A stretch of 64,000 nt of DNA, taken from Luteolibacter rhizosphaerae. GTDB lineage: Bacteria > Verrucomicrobiota > Verrucomicrobiia > Verrucomicrobiales > Akkermansiaceae. Both the position numbers and the translations under genes were made by a program. The first letter of the stretch is position 1. Each line of letters opens with the position of its first letter. The DNA lies in NCBI RefSeq assembly GCF_025950095.1, contig NZ_JAPDDR010000008.1:248001-312000 (forward strand). Direction: 5' to 3'. Below the pieces are notes generated by a model. The model was not told where the DNA came from. It did not search any database and worked only from the letters and a program-made list of their open reading frames with translations. Shown here piece by piece: positions 50,436 to 58,825 of this stretch.

Positions 50436-51200
50436 GTGATCGCCCGCGACCAGCAGCAATGGTTCTATGCCACCCCGGATGGACAAAAAGTCGGTCCGGT
50501 GGGCTTTGATTATTTGATCGAGCTCTCCCAGTCGGGTCGTCTGGATCCGCGCAACGATCTGGTCTGGAGCACCGCCTTGAACGATTGGGAGCCTGCCGGC
50601 GAGGTCGAAGGTCTCTTCGAGCGCCGGGCGGTAAAGCGGGATTCCGATTCGCTCGCCGGCACCGAAACGCTTTCGCAAACCGGCGAGTACAATGCCGCCC
50701 CGATCGTTTCCAAGGGTCATCCCGCGGGAGTCGGCCGGGTCGGCTTCCTCATGGGCGCGATCGTCGTTCCGATGGCGATCGCACTCGGGTGGGGCATGGT
50801 GACCGGCTACATTCTCCCCTATGCTCCCGAGAGCGTGAAGCCCTACCTGCCGATGATGGCGCTGCCCTTGGCGAACCTGCTGTCCTTGGTCACCACCATC
50901 AAGCGGCTCCAGAACGTCGGCATGAGCGGATGGTGGTTCTTCGGCTTCTTCATACCCCTGCTGAATTTCTGGCTGCTCTATCGCTGCATCGCCTGTCCTC
51001 CGGGTTACGCGGTGGTGAAGAAGCTGGGGGCGATGGGTATCCTCCTTGCGATTCTCTACTGGGGTAGCCTCGTGGCCTTCGGCTCGCTCCTGGCTCTCGG
51101 TGCACTCGGCTCCCTGGGCGAGTTGAAAAGCTCGGGCACCCTCGACGAACTCCTCAAGCAGTTCAACGAGCTCCGCGACTCGGCGGTTCCGAACCGCTGA
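50436..51200 (+). CDS. GYF_2-domain membrane protein
   Basis: GTG start at 50436. The N-terminal ~60 residues form a GYF_2 domain (QQWFYATPDGQKVGPVGFDYLIELSQSGRLDPRNDLVWSTALNDWEPAGEVEGLF), followed by a linker and about four helices in residues 105-235. GYF_2 domains bind proline-rich peptides; in PVC bacteria they are often fused to membrane parts. The role is unknown, probably protein interaction at the membrane. It diverges from rpmB and converges with the thioredoxin-like gene. Confidence 0.82.
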   Translation: MIARDQQQWFYATPDGQKVGPVGFDYLIELSQSGRLDPRNDLVWSTALNDWEPAGEVEGLFERRAVKRDSDSLAGTETLSQTGEYNAAPIVSKGHPAGVGRVGFLMGAIVVPMAIALGWGMVTGYILPYAPESVKPYLPMMALPLANLLSLVTTIKRLQNVGMSGWWFFGFFIPLLNFWLLYRCIACPPGYAVVKKLGAMGILLAILYWGSLVAFGSLLALGALGSLGELKSSGTLDELLKQFNELRDSAVPNR

Positions 51201-51215
51201 CCCAGCCAAGCAAAA

Positions 51216-51244
51216 CGGCTTCCCCGCAATTGCCGGGGAAGCCG
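51216..51244. terminator. Bidirectional hairpin terminator
   Basis: Eleven-bp stem CGGCTTCCCCG/CGGGGAAGCCG (51216-51226 with 51234-51244) around a short loop, lying between the convergent genes 50436..51200 and 51268..52422. A short T-run is present on the minus strand only, so it probably ends transcription best in that direction. Confidence 0.7.
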
Positions 51245-51267
51245 CTGAAGTAAGACTGAGGTGAGGA

Positions 51268-52422
51268 TTAGTTCTTGGTCGCCGCTTCAGGAGCCGGCTT
51301 CACCTCCGCCGCCGGGACGGCAGGCTTCACGGCGACGCTCGAAGCTTCCTTGATCCAGCCCGAAAAGGTGGCGTCATCCGGGATTTCTCCCTTTTCGACC
51401 GCTTCGGCGAAACGCTCGAAGGGAACCACCGGGAACTTCGGGTTCTTCGCGGCCGCCTCACGGGCGTATTCCGCGCCCTTCTTGGCGGAGGCTTGGGCCG
51501 CCTCCTTCTCGCCGAGTCCCCACTGGAGCTTCACCAGCGTGGGAATCAGGAAGGCCTGCTTGTTCGTCTCCAGCACCGAGGACAGCTCGGTGGCCACTAC
51601 CTTGCGGAAGCCCGCAGGCATCTCCGGCTCGGAAGCCGTGCGTGCCGCCTGCATGAGTACCATGATGGCAGATGGTTTCCCATGAAGCTCCATGATCTGG
51701 GTCTCCGCCGCCGCCCAATCCTGCTTCGCGATGCTGACCTCCATCTTCAAAGCCGTAAGGTTGGGATTTTCCGCATCCAGCGTCCCAAGCTCGCCAAGAG
51801 CCTTCTCCATCCCGGCGATGTCCTTGTTCTTCGAGGCCGCGCGGAACTCCTGGAAAACCTTCGACATCTTCTCCTGCTCCGCCTGCTTGGCCTTGATCGC
51901 CTCCAGCGCCTTCGCCTCGCCATCACCGCCGGAAAGCAGAGCCTCGATCACCTCTTCGCTGAGTTGCGCCGGGTGGCTCGTGAGCACCACCTTGCCATCC
52001 TTCACGATGAACGCGTGCGGGATGCCCTTCACTCCGGCCGGCTCCAGCCACTCCTTTTCGAAAGCGCCACCTTTGCCGGTGTAGGCGATCGGGTATGACA
52101 TGCCGTCGCCCTTCGTCTTCACGAATTCGGCCACCTTGTCCTTACCGTCTTCCCAGACGTTCACGCCGATCACGCCCAGACCCTTCTCCTGATACTTGTC
52201 GTAGAGGGCGTCGACATGCGGGATGGCGGCAATGCAGGGACCGCACCAGGTGGCCCAGCATTCGAGGATATAAACCTTACCGGGCTCCCAGGAAGCCGGT
52301 GCTTCACCCTTCACCCATTCGAGCTTGCCGAGGGATTCGGGAGTGACCGTGTCTCCCTGCTTCTGGCCAAAGGCCGCGGTGGCAGAGAGGGCGAGGAACA
52401 GTGCTGCAAACGACGTTTTCAC
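51268..52422 (-). CDS. Exported thioredoxin-domain (TlpA-like) protein
   Basis: A GTG start at 52422 (MKTSFAALFLALSATAAFG) gives a signal peptide and 384 residues. The thioredoxin fold is at about 25-165, with the redox pair Cys60-Gly-Pro-Cys63 (ATWCGPC) and a cis-Pro region GVKGIPHAFIVKDG. The C-terminal ~190 residues are helical and end in an Ala/Pro-rich tail. It probably reduces or shuffles disulfides in the periplasm, perhaps in cytochrome maturation. The start is uncertain: an in-frame TTG lies at 52458. Confidence 0.82.
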   Translation of the reverse strand: MKTSFAALFLALSATAAFGQKQGDTVTPESLGKLEWVKGEAPASWEPGKVYILECWATWCGPCIAAIPHVDALYDKYQEKGLGVIGVNVWEDGKDKVAEFVKTKGDGMSYPIAYTGKGGAFEKEWLEPAGVKGIPHAFIVKDGKVVLTSHPAQLSEEVIEALLSGGDGEAKALEAIKAKQAEQEKMSKVFQEFRAASKNKDIAGMEKALGELGTLDAENPNLTALKMEVSIAKQDWAAAETQIMELHGKPSAIMVLMQAARTASEPEMPAGFRKVVATELSSVLETNKQAFLIPTLVKLQWGLGEKEAAQASAKKGAEYAREAAAKNPKFPVVPFERFAEAVEKGEIPDDATFSGWIKEASSVAVKPAVPAAEVKPAPEAATKN

Positions 52423-52465
52423 CCCTCCAAGCTGTGTCGAGCTGCCGGGGCCTAGCAAGGGTATT

Positions 52466-54052
52466 TCAGCGTATAAGTTGGCGCACTTCCTCCGGCACGG
52501 TGCCGCCGCTTTTCGTCTGGTAGTCAGCCATCTTGCGGAGTCCCGAGATGGCGCTCTCGCGCAAGCCGCCCCAAGGCAGATTGGAAATCCACCCGGCCGC
52601 TGCGACCGGATCCTTGCGATACCAAAAGTAGGCGATCCGTTGGGCTCCGTCGCCCGTGGCGAGCTCGGGACGGGAATCGAAAGCCGCCGCCGCTTCAGCG
52701 GGAGAATCGAGAGCCCAGCGGGTGTAGGCGGTCTCCAGGATCGGTCCGCGACGAGCGGTTGGGAGCGTGGCGATCCAATTGAAAGTTCCCTCGCGATCTT
52801 GCATCAAGCGGTTCACGGCAGTGCTGACCGTGGCGGGTGGCAGGTCCGGAGAATCGGGAGAGGCAAGGAAGCTGCGAAACGATTCAGGATTGGCCTGAAT
52901 CCATGCATTCCCGATGTCGGAGGCCGATCCGAAGAAGTTGTTGTCCTTGAGCTGGTCCTTCCCTGCATTAGCGAGCCACCATCGGACAGCTGCATCCGGC
53001 TCGGTCTTCAGCCAGTGTCCGACGATGCTGGCGGCTGCCAGATTCTTGGCGCTGCCGGGAGGCAGTTCCTCCACCATGCCGCGTGCAGCGGGCAGATCGC
53101 TTTGGACCATCTGTGTGACAATGCCTTTGGTTGCCTCGGCCAGTTGGCGGGAGGAGAGATTGTTGCCCGCCCATTCCATCGCAGCCTTCGGGTCGGTCTC
53201 TGCAATCGCCGTGGCGAGGGAAGTTCCGAGCTTCTTCTTGATCGATGTTGGCGCCTCGTCCGTCAGCCAGGCGATGGCTGCGTTCTTGCTTTCGGGTGTG
53301 GCTTGGAAGGCGTTCCGGAGCGAATTCGTTGCGAACTTTTCCATGGCCGTTGTTCGTAGCGGTTCCGGGGCTTGGCTAAGCCAAGCGGAAGCGGCGGAAA
53401 AATCCCGAACCAACCATGTAGACGCGAGTTGCTGGAGCAGGATGTCCCGGGAACGCCCTTCCGGGAGGCTCATGAGAAGATCGACTCCCGCTTGGGATGG
53501 TTCCGGTAGGTGGGCGTGGGTGAAATTATTGCCGAGGCAGGTGACGATCTGGTCGAGATGCTTAGCGACCGCCGCCCGGTCCTCCGGTTTGCCTTGGGTG
53601 AGCTTTCCCATGATCGCACCGGCAAGCTCGCTACGCTCAAAGAAGTCCACCGTGGAGATCCGGGCCAAAGTTGCATCAGGATTCGAGCTGAACCATACCT
53701 CTGCGACGATTTGGAGATACCGTCTTTTCTCTTGGAAGGGATAGTTCTCCTCGATCCATTGCCATGTGCCTTCGGGATCTTGCCCCGCCGCTTCACGAAT
53801 CGCGTTCTGCAGATCATCTTCCGACAGGGAGCCGCTGCGATGAAAGCGGTCGAGCAAGGCGACGGAGCTGAAGTCTCTTGAGGCAAGACGTTCGGCCTGG
53901 CGGGCGAGACCGCGAGGCTCGCTGCGCTTTCCCAACACGGTTTGGACGCCGGCGGTGACGCTCGGTGGCCGCGACGGATCCTGAATGTTCCGGAGATAGC
54001 GAGCCGCGAAAAATGCCAGAAGGCAGGCGAAGAGTGGCGGCAGATACTTCAT
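52466..54052 (-). CDS. Anchored DPxAA-repeat protein (downstream twin)
   Basis: The start at 54052 (MKYLPPLFACLLAFFAARYL) fits a signal or anchor. The ~528-residue body is helical, with repeated units containing (D/E)P-x-A-A-x-x-W, such as TDPKAAMEWAGN, EPDAAVRWWLANAG and DPVAAAGWISNLP. This is a TPR/HEAT-like solenoid that I associate with verrucomicrobial exported proteins. Its start overlaps the stop of the neighbouring gene by 4 bases, and both share the architecture, so they look like a diverged tandem duplication. Role unknown. Confidence 0.65.
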   Translation of the reverse strand: MKYLPPLFACLLAFFAARYLRNIQDPSRPPSVTAGVQTVLGKRSEPRGLARQAERLASRDFSSVALLDRFHRSGSLSEDDLQNAIREAAGQDPEGTWQWIEENYPFQEKRRYLQIVAEVWFSSNPDATLARISTVDFFERSELAGAIMGKLTQGKPEDRAAVAKHLDQIVTCLGNNFTHAHLPEPSQAGVDLLMSLPEGRSRDILLQQLASTWLVRDFSAASAWLSQAPEPLRTTAMEKFATNSLRNAFQATPESKNAAIAWLTDEAPTSIKKKLGTSLATAIAETDPKAAMEWAGNNLSSRQLAEATKGIVTQMVQSDLPAARGMVEELPPGSAKNLAAASIVGHWLKTEPDAAVRWWLANAGKDQLKDNNFFGSASDIGNAWIQANPESFRSFLASPDSPDLPPATVSTAVNRLMQDREGTFNWIATLPTARRGPILETAYTRWALDSPAEAAAAFDSRPELATGDGAQRIAYFWYRKDPVAAAGWISNLPWGGLRESAISGLRKMADYQTKSGGTVPEEVRQLIR

Positions 54053-55926
54053 GATCCGGTGAAGCAGGAGGAAAGTTTGGAGACTTCTGCTGCGGAAAGC
54101 CCGGAGGAGATCTGGCGGTAGGCGGCTTGGGCGGCGTCGGGATCCTGCACGGCCCAAGCCTTGAGAGCGGAGGCGCGGGCTTCCAGTCGCTGCCCGGAGG
54201 CTCTGATCGAATTCGACCATGCCCAAGCGGCTTCGGCATCGGTCTTGGCGAGATTCTGGACCAAGGGCAGCGCTGCCGCATCACGATCGGGCGACTCCTT
54301 CTGATCGGCCAGCCAATCGGCCGCCGCGTAGGGATTATGGTGAGCCCAGCCTTCGAAGGCAGAGGTGTAAACGGTCTGGCGCTGCGTGGGATCCTTCAAA
54401 GTGGCCGCCCATGCCAGCGCAGCGGAAGGATCTTGCTCGCCCCAATCCAAGGAGATGACCTTTAGAGAGCGATTGAGTTCATCCGAGGGCGGAAGCTTCT
54501 CGAAAAGAGGAGCCAGCAAGTCTCCTTGGAGAGGGGGGCCGGAGTAATTGCCTCCGCCATAGCCCTCGCCCACCTTGCGCTCTCCATACCGAAACACGTA
54601 GGTGCTGAATGCCGCGGCGCGATCTCCCTCGGGAATCATGGCCAGCAGCTCTGCTTGATGCCGCGGATCTGTATGGCCGCCGTAGGTGGCACGAAAAAGC
54701 CCGCTGTAAGTCCGGGCTTTGAGATTAGGATCGGAGATTTCCGAGATGAACGCCAGGGCTGCCTGCGGATCCTGCCTCAGCCATTCATTTGCGATGCCGC
54801 CCAACGCATCGTCCAGACGATCGGCGCTTGGTTCAGTAGAAATCGCCCGTGCTGCTTCCGCCAGTTGGTCGCCGGATAGTCCGCGCCAGAGAGAGGGCAG
54901 CGTGTTCAGCCCGAGAACGGAGTATTGAGCCTTGGCTGAGGAGATCAGGCGGTAGGCTTCGATCGGGGATAGCTTCCCACTGGCGACCAGATGGGGAAAG
55001 GAGCTGCGAACGGCTTCGATGGCCTCTGTCCGGTCGGCTTGAATACCGGCCTCGCGGATCAGTTCGATGGCTTGCGCGGGATTCTCCTTGGCTAGCTTGG
55101 TCAGCACCAGCTTGCCGATCAGCCGCATGGTCGAATCCGGAATCTTCCCGTCCGCCCTAAGATGCTGCCAAACGGCCAAGGGATCGGTTTCGCTCCATTG
55201 GTAGAGAGCGGAACTGAGCGCGCTATCGCGGACCATGGAGTCAAGGCCTTGCGCCCATTGACAGGCGGCCTCCGGATCCTTCAAAGCGCGGACGCGGGCG
55301 ATCAGGGCGAAGAGTCCGGAGTACTGATTGCTGCGCCCGCCGGTGGCGGCAAGTTCAGCAGTAAGGCCATTCGCGACCTCCTCGAATTCGGAGAGATGAC
55401 GTTCAGCCACGAGCAGCCATGCGGGGTCTGCATCCGGCATGGGTCCGCGGACTTGGCGGAACCACCACATGAAAGTGTCTTGATCCTCGTTCAGGAGCAT
55501 GCGAGTGACGGCTTGGCGCTCATAGCCCCCTTCCTTGCCCGCCGGGATCGTAGCCCAAGCGGCATCGGAATCGAGGAGCGCCCATTCTTTCAGTAGGTGA
55601 TGCCGGGCGATGGTCGGAACCTTGTTCGCCTCGAAGAATGCGAGCGCCCCCGCAGGATCGAGTTCCGCCCAGCGGGCGCACAGGAGCTTGAGCGGGTCGG
55701 TCCAGTCCGGAGAGTCCTGATTGGCGAGAAGTGCGAGGAGTTCCTTTTCGAGATCGGCGGTGGTCGCCTTCTCGAAGCGTGCGGACCATGCGCGGATTTC
55801 GGCGGCGCGGGGTGAACTGGACAGGCTGGTTCCGGCTTTGTTTTCCGGGCCGGTGGTTGGGCGCGCGGTCTGATAACCGGACCATGCGGCCAGCGGGATC
55901 AGGAGCCAAAAATAGCCGGGCTTCAT
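54049..55926 (-). CDS. Exported DPxAA-repeat protein (upstream twin)
   Basis: The 625-residue protein has an N-terminal hydrophobic anchor (MKPGYFWLLIPLAAWSGYQTA). Helical repeats show the same DPxAA..W pattern (QDPSAALAWAATLKDP, HHNPYAAADWLADQ, EDPEAACQWAQGL-like units). It is translated before its twin and overlaps it by 4 bases. Repeat-rich periplasmic solenoids of this kind are usually protein-interaction scaffolds; the partner is not visible here. Confidence 0.65.
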   Translation of the reverse strand: MKPGYFWLLIPLAAWSGYQTARPTTGPENKAGTSLSSSPRAAEIRAWSARFEKATTADLEKELLALLANQDSPDWTDPLKLLCARWAELDPAGALAFFEANKVPTIARHHLLKEWALLDSDAAWATIPAGKEGGYERQAVTRMLLNEDQDTFMWWFRQVRGPMPDADPAWLLVAERHLSEFEEVANGLTAELAATGGRSNQYSGLFALIARVRALKDPEAACQWAQGLDSMVRDSALSSALYQWSETDPLAVWQHLRADGKIPDSTMRLIGKLVLTKLAKENPAQAIELIREAGIQADRTEAIEAVRSSFPHLVASGKLSPIEAYRLISSAKAQYSVLGLNTLPSLWRGLSGDQLAEAARAISTEPSADRLDDALGGIANEWLRQDPQAALAFISEISDPNLKARTYSGLFRATYGGHTDPRHQAELLAMIPEGDRAAAFSTYVFRYGERKVGEGYGGGNYSGPPLQGDLLAPLFEKLPPSDELNRSLKVISLDWGEQDPSAALAWAATLKDPTQRQTVYTSAFEGWAHHNPYAAADWLADQKESPDRDAAALPLVQNLAKTDAEAAWAWSNSIRASGQRLEARASALKAWAVQDPDAAQAAYRQISSGLSAAEVSKLSSCFTGS

Positions 55927-55983
55927 CGGGCCGCAGGGTGATCCCGGGGCCAGCCGCTGTCAGGCATTTTTGGCGGGGGGCGC

Positions 55984-56388
55984 CTAGCTCTTCTCGATGC
56001 CGTATTTGCCCCCGCCGCAGAGGAGGATGGCGAGAAAGCCGGCGAGGTAGATGAAGGCGAGTTCGCCATTGCCGGGCCCGGAAAGCGCCATCTTGTGGCT
56101 CACCGCCCAAGCGATGGCCATGGTGCAGGCGAGCATCAAGGCGGAGAAGCGGGTAAGGAAGCCGAGGACGAGGAAGGCGGAGAGAATAAGTTCGGTAAAG
56201 ACGGCGAGAATCAAGGTGGGTACGGGGCCGATACCAATGGGATCTCCGATTCTGTCACCGTCGAGGAGCTTCTGCAGCTTGCTCCAGCCGTGCAGGCCGA
56301 TCATCGAGCCGCCGAGCCAGACGCGGAGCAGAAGGAGGCCGATGGAGGGATTGAGCGGGATGAACTTGAGCTGCAGGAACGATTTCAC
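55984..56388 (-). CDS. DoxX family membrane protein
   Basis: A GTG start at 56388 (MKSFLQLKFIPLNPSIG) gives 134 residues with four hydrophobic helices, typical of DoxX: LLRVWLGGSMIGLHGWSKL, the middle pair with FLTRFSALMLACTMAIAW, and the last helix LAGFLAILLCGGGKYGI. A TTG at 56412 is the other possible start. DoxX proteins are linked to oxidative-stress or quinone-related membrane functions; no specific role can be read here. It may be co-transcribed with the large secreted protein gene upstream. Confidence 0.8.
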   Translation of the reverse strand: MKSFLQLKFIPLNPSIGLLLLRVWLGGSMIGLHGWSKLQKLLDGDRIGDPIGIGPVPTLILAVFTELILSAFLVLGFLTRFSALMLACTMAIAWAVSHKMALSGPGNGELAFIYLAGFLAILLCGGGKYGIEKS

Positions 56389-56451
56389 GGGCTTGCGAGG
56401 TGAATGGACCAAGGTTGCTTCCGGGAAAGTTCCGGGTCGAGGGGAATGAGG

Positions 56452-58749
56452 TCACTCGCAATGGAGCACGATGGTGCTGCGGGGCGCGAGTTTGGCGGTG
56501 GCGCCGGGTTTGACATCCTTGCCGGTGACGAGGTTGCGGATCTTGCCGCTGGGAGGGGCTTGATAGTCGAAGGTCTTGTCCGCGCTCATGTTCATGGCGA
56601 TGCGGTAGGAGCCGTAGTCGAGGCGGTAGAAGTCGCCGCGGCCAGCGTGGATGTTCTCTTGGCCGGGTTTGAAAGCGATGCCCTCGGGAATGCGGGCAAT
56701 GGGGAGCTTCTCCCCGGTATGGGCGGATATGAATTCCTTCGGGTAGCGGTGGCCGCCATTCGCGAAGCCGAAGTTGGTCCAATCGGGGCGGGTGTAATCC
56801 ATGCCGGAGGGGGTGAACTCGACCTGCTGATAGACGGTGGCGATCCGGTCGATCTCCGGGGTCAGGTAGTGGATGCGAGCGAGCGAGTTCACGGCGTGGC
56901 GAGCCCGCCAGTAGAGGGACGCGTAAAGGATCTCGTCGCCGTTCTTCAGGGCGATCACGCCATCTTCTTCATCGCTGAAGACGAAGTCCGGCTGGCCGGG
57001 GGACATGGGGAGGCGTTGTGGAGATGCAGGTTGGGCGAGGACGATTTCGAGGTGATCCGGGATGGCGAGCAGGCCGGCGCTGGTGCGGAAGCCTTTACCT
57101 TCGACCGCATCCTTGAGTGTGGCGTAGAGCTGGCGGTCTTCGATCATCTGTTGGACACCGCCGACAAGCTGTGGATCGAGGGTGGCGGCTGCGGCTTCTA
57201 CGGGGGAACCGTCCCATGAGGGGCGCTGGCTGTAGGTGACATCGCCGGGGTAGTGGACATCCCGCCAGCCGACGGGGGTTTCCTGGATCATTGCGCGGAA
57301 GCCTTCCCGGTCCGGAAGCGGATAACGGAAGGGCGCGCGGGCGCGGGCGATCTTTATCAGTTGCTCCTTCAATCGCTTGTCGCCGTCCTTGTCGGGTGTG
57401 GGGCGGGTGGCCTCATAGATCTGGGTGGTCCAATCGAGGACTTCACCATAGTTGCCGACAAAGCCGAGTTCCTTGGTTAGACCCTTCGTCGTGAGCTGGT
57501 AGTAGAACTCTCCGAGCGGTTTGAGAGGCTTGCCGTCCTTCTCGCTGCCGAGCCAAGGTTCGAGGCCGACCGATTCATAGAGATAGCGGAGAGCCTTGGG
57601 TTCGGGCAGGGCATCGGCAGGTGCGACCACGGCGAGACCCCGGTTGGCGAGGTAGATGCCGTAGAGGTCGTTGATCATCGACTGGTTCGTGTACTGGCGG
57701 CGGTTCTCGCGGTGCCAGTCGCAGCAGGCGAGAAGCATGGCGCGGAAGCCCTCGCGGCGCTTCACCTGCTTGCCGCTGCCGTCGTCGATCGTTTCGTCGA
57801 GGCGGGGAGTGAGTTCCTTTTCGAGGAGCTGGATGACTTGGCCTGCGGGACCGAGGCCGAACCAATTGGGATTGTAGGTGGAGGGCTCGGCTTGGGCGAG
57901 CTTGGGGTCCGCGACGTAGGAGCGGTAGAGGTGGTCGAGGCTGAGGAGGATCTTGGCGAAGGTCTCGGGCTTCCCGGCGGCGCGGGTCCATTTGGTGTGC
58001 CAGGCCTTTGCCAAGAAGAGCGTCTGCATCTGGCTGGCCGGTTGATCGGGGTGGCGGAGGAGGCGGTCGATCTCGCCATTCACGCGGCCCTTGATGGCAT
58101 CGACGACTTCCGGGCCCGGGGATTGGCGGACGACTGGTGGCGGGGGCGTGCCTTGTTTCTCGGCGGGGTCGGGCTGGAAGAAGCCGTCGGTGTGGGTGTA
58201 GGCGCGGTAGAGGTTGCGGGTGGGTTCGGTGATGGGTTTCTGGTATTGCTCGAAGTTGCGGCCGTAGCCCCAGATCGGGCCGGTGGCGCGGATCTCGCAG
58301 GTGATGCTCTGCTTGCCGGTGGTGAGCGAGAGCGGGAGTGGACAGGTGCGATAGGTGAAGCGGCCGGGGTAGGCGGGTGCGTCGGTGCCGATGTCGAGGG
58401 CTTCGATGTCGCCGAGGTGGCGGTAACCGATCTGCTTGCCCTCGACGTGGAGGGTGAGCTGGTTGTGGTTCACGTCGCCGCCCCAGAGGCGGAGGGTGAA
58501 GTAATTCTGGCCGGCGGGGTCGACCTTGGCGGTGAAGCGGAGGGTGCCGCCGCGCCATGGGTCCGAGCCGCCGGGGAGAAGCTGGCGGGATGGTTCGGAG
58601 AGGGCAGCGGGGATGGCTTGGGAGAGTTCGGCGGTGAGGGTGTGAGCCGACTCGGAGGCGGGGTCGCCGAAGGTGATGGTATCGAGGGTCGAGGCGGAGA
58701 GGGTGCCGAGGAGGAGGAGGGGCAAAAGGTCAGGAAATGTCTGTCTCAT
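56452..58749 (-). CDS. Large secreted protein, lyase-like (unassigned)
   Basis: The start at 58749 (MRQTFPDLLPLLLLGTLSAS) gives an exported 765-residue protein. An N-terminal beta-sandwich (about 20-200; LTLHVEGKQIGYRHLGDIEALDIG) leads to a long helical region (YTNQSMINDLYGIYLANRGLAVV, LTKELGFVGNYGEVLDW). The C-terminal part is beta-rich with an RIHYLTPEIDRIATVYQQVEFTP segment. The toroid-plus-sandwich order resembles polysaccharide lyases, but I cannot name a family and see no proven catalytic residues. Confidence 0.6.
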   Translation of the reverse strand: MRQTFPDLLPLLLLGTLSASTLDTITFGDPASESAHTLTAELSQAIPAALSEPSRQLLPGGSDPWRGGTLRFTAKVDPAGQNYFTLRLWGGDVNHNQLTLHVEGKQIGYRHLGDIEALDIGTDAPAYPGRFTYRTCPLPLSLTTGKQSITCEIRATGPIWGYGRNFEQYQKPITEPTRNLYRAYTHTDGFFQPDPAEKQGTPPPPVVRQSPGPEVVDAIKGRVNGEIDRLLRHPDQPASQMQTLFLAKAWHTKWTRAAGKPETFAKILLSLDHLYRSYVADPKLAQAEPSTYNPNWFGLGPAGQVIQLLEKELTPRLDETIDDGSGKQVKRREGFRAMLLACCDWHRENRRQYTNQSMINDLYGIYLANRGLAVVAPADALPEPKALRYLYESVGLEPWLGSEKDGKPLKPLGEFYYQLTTKGLTKELGFVGNYGEVLDWTTQIYEATRPTPDKDGDKRLKEQLIKIARARAPFRYPLPDREGFRAMIQETPVGWRDVHYPGDVTYSQRPSWDGSPVEAAAATLDPQLVGGVQQMIEDRQLYATLKDAVEGKGFRTSAGLLAIPDHLEIVLAQPASPQRLPMSPGQPDFVFSDEEDGVIALKNGDEILYASLYWRARHAVNSLARIHYLTPEIDRIATVYQQVEFTPSGMDYTRPDWTNFGFANGGHRYPKEFISAHTGEKLPIARIPEGIAFKPGQENIHAGRGDFYRLDYGSYRIAMNMSADKTFDYQAPPSGKIRNLVTGKDVKPGATAKLAPRSTIVLHCE

Positions 58750-58825
58750 CAAGAAGCGTGTCTGGGGGAGAGAACGGGATGGGGACAAGGCTTCCTTCTG
58801 ATTTGTATGACAGATCAGGCTGATC

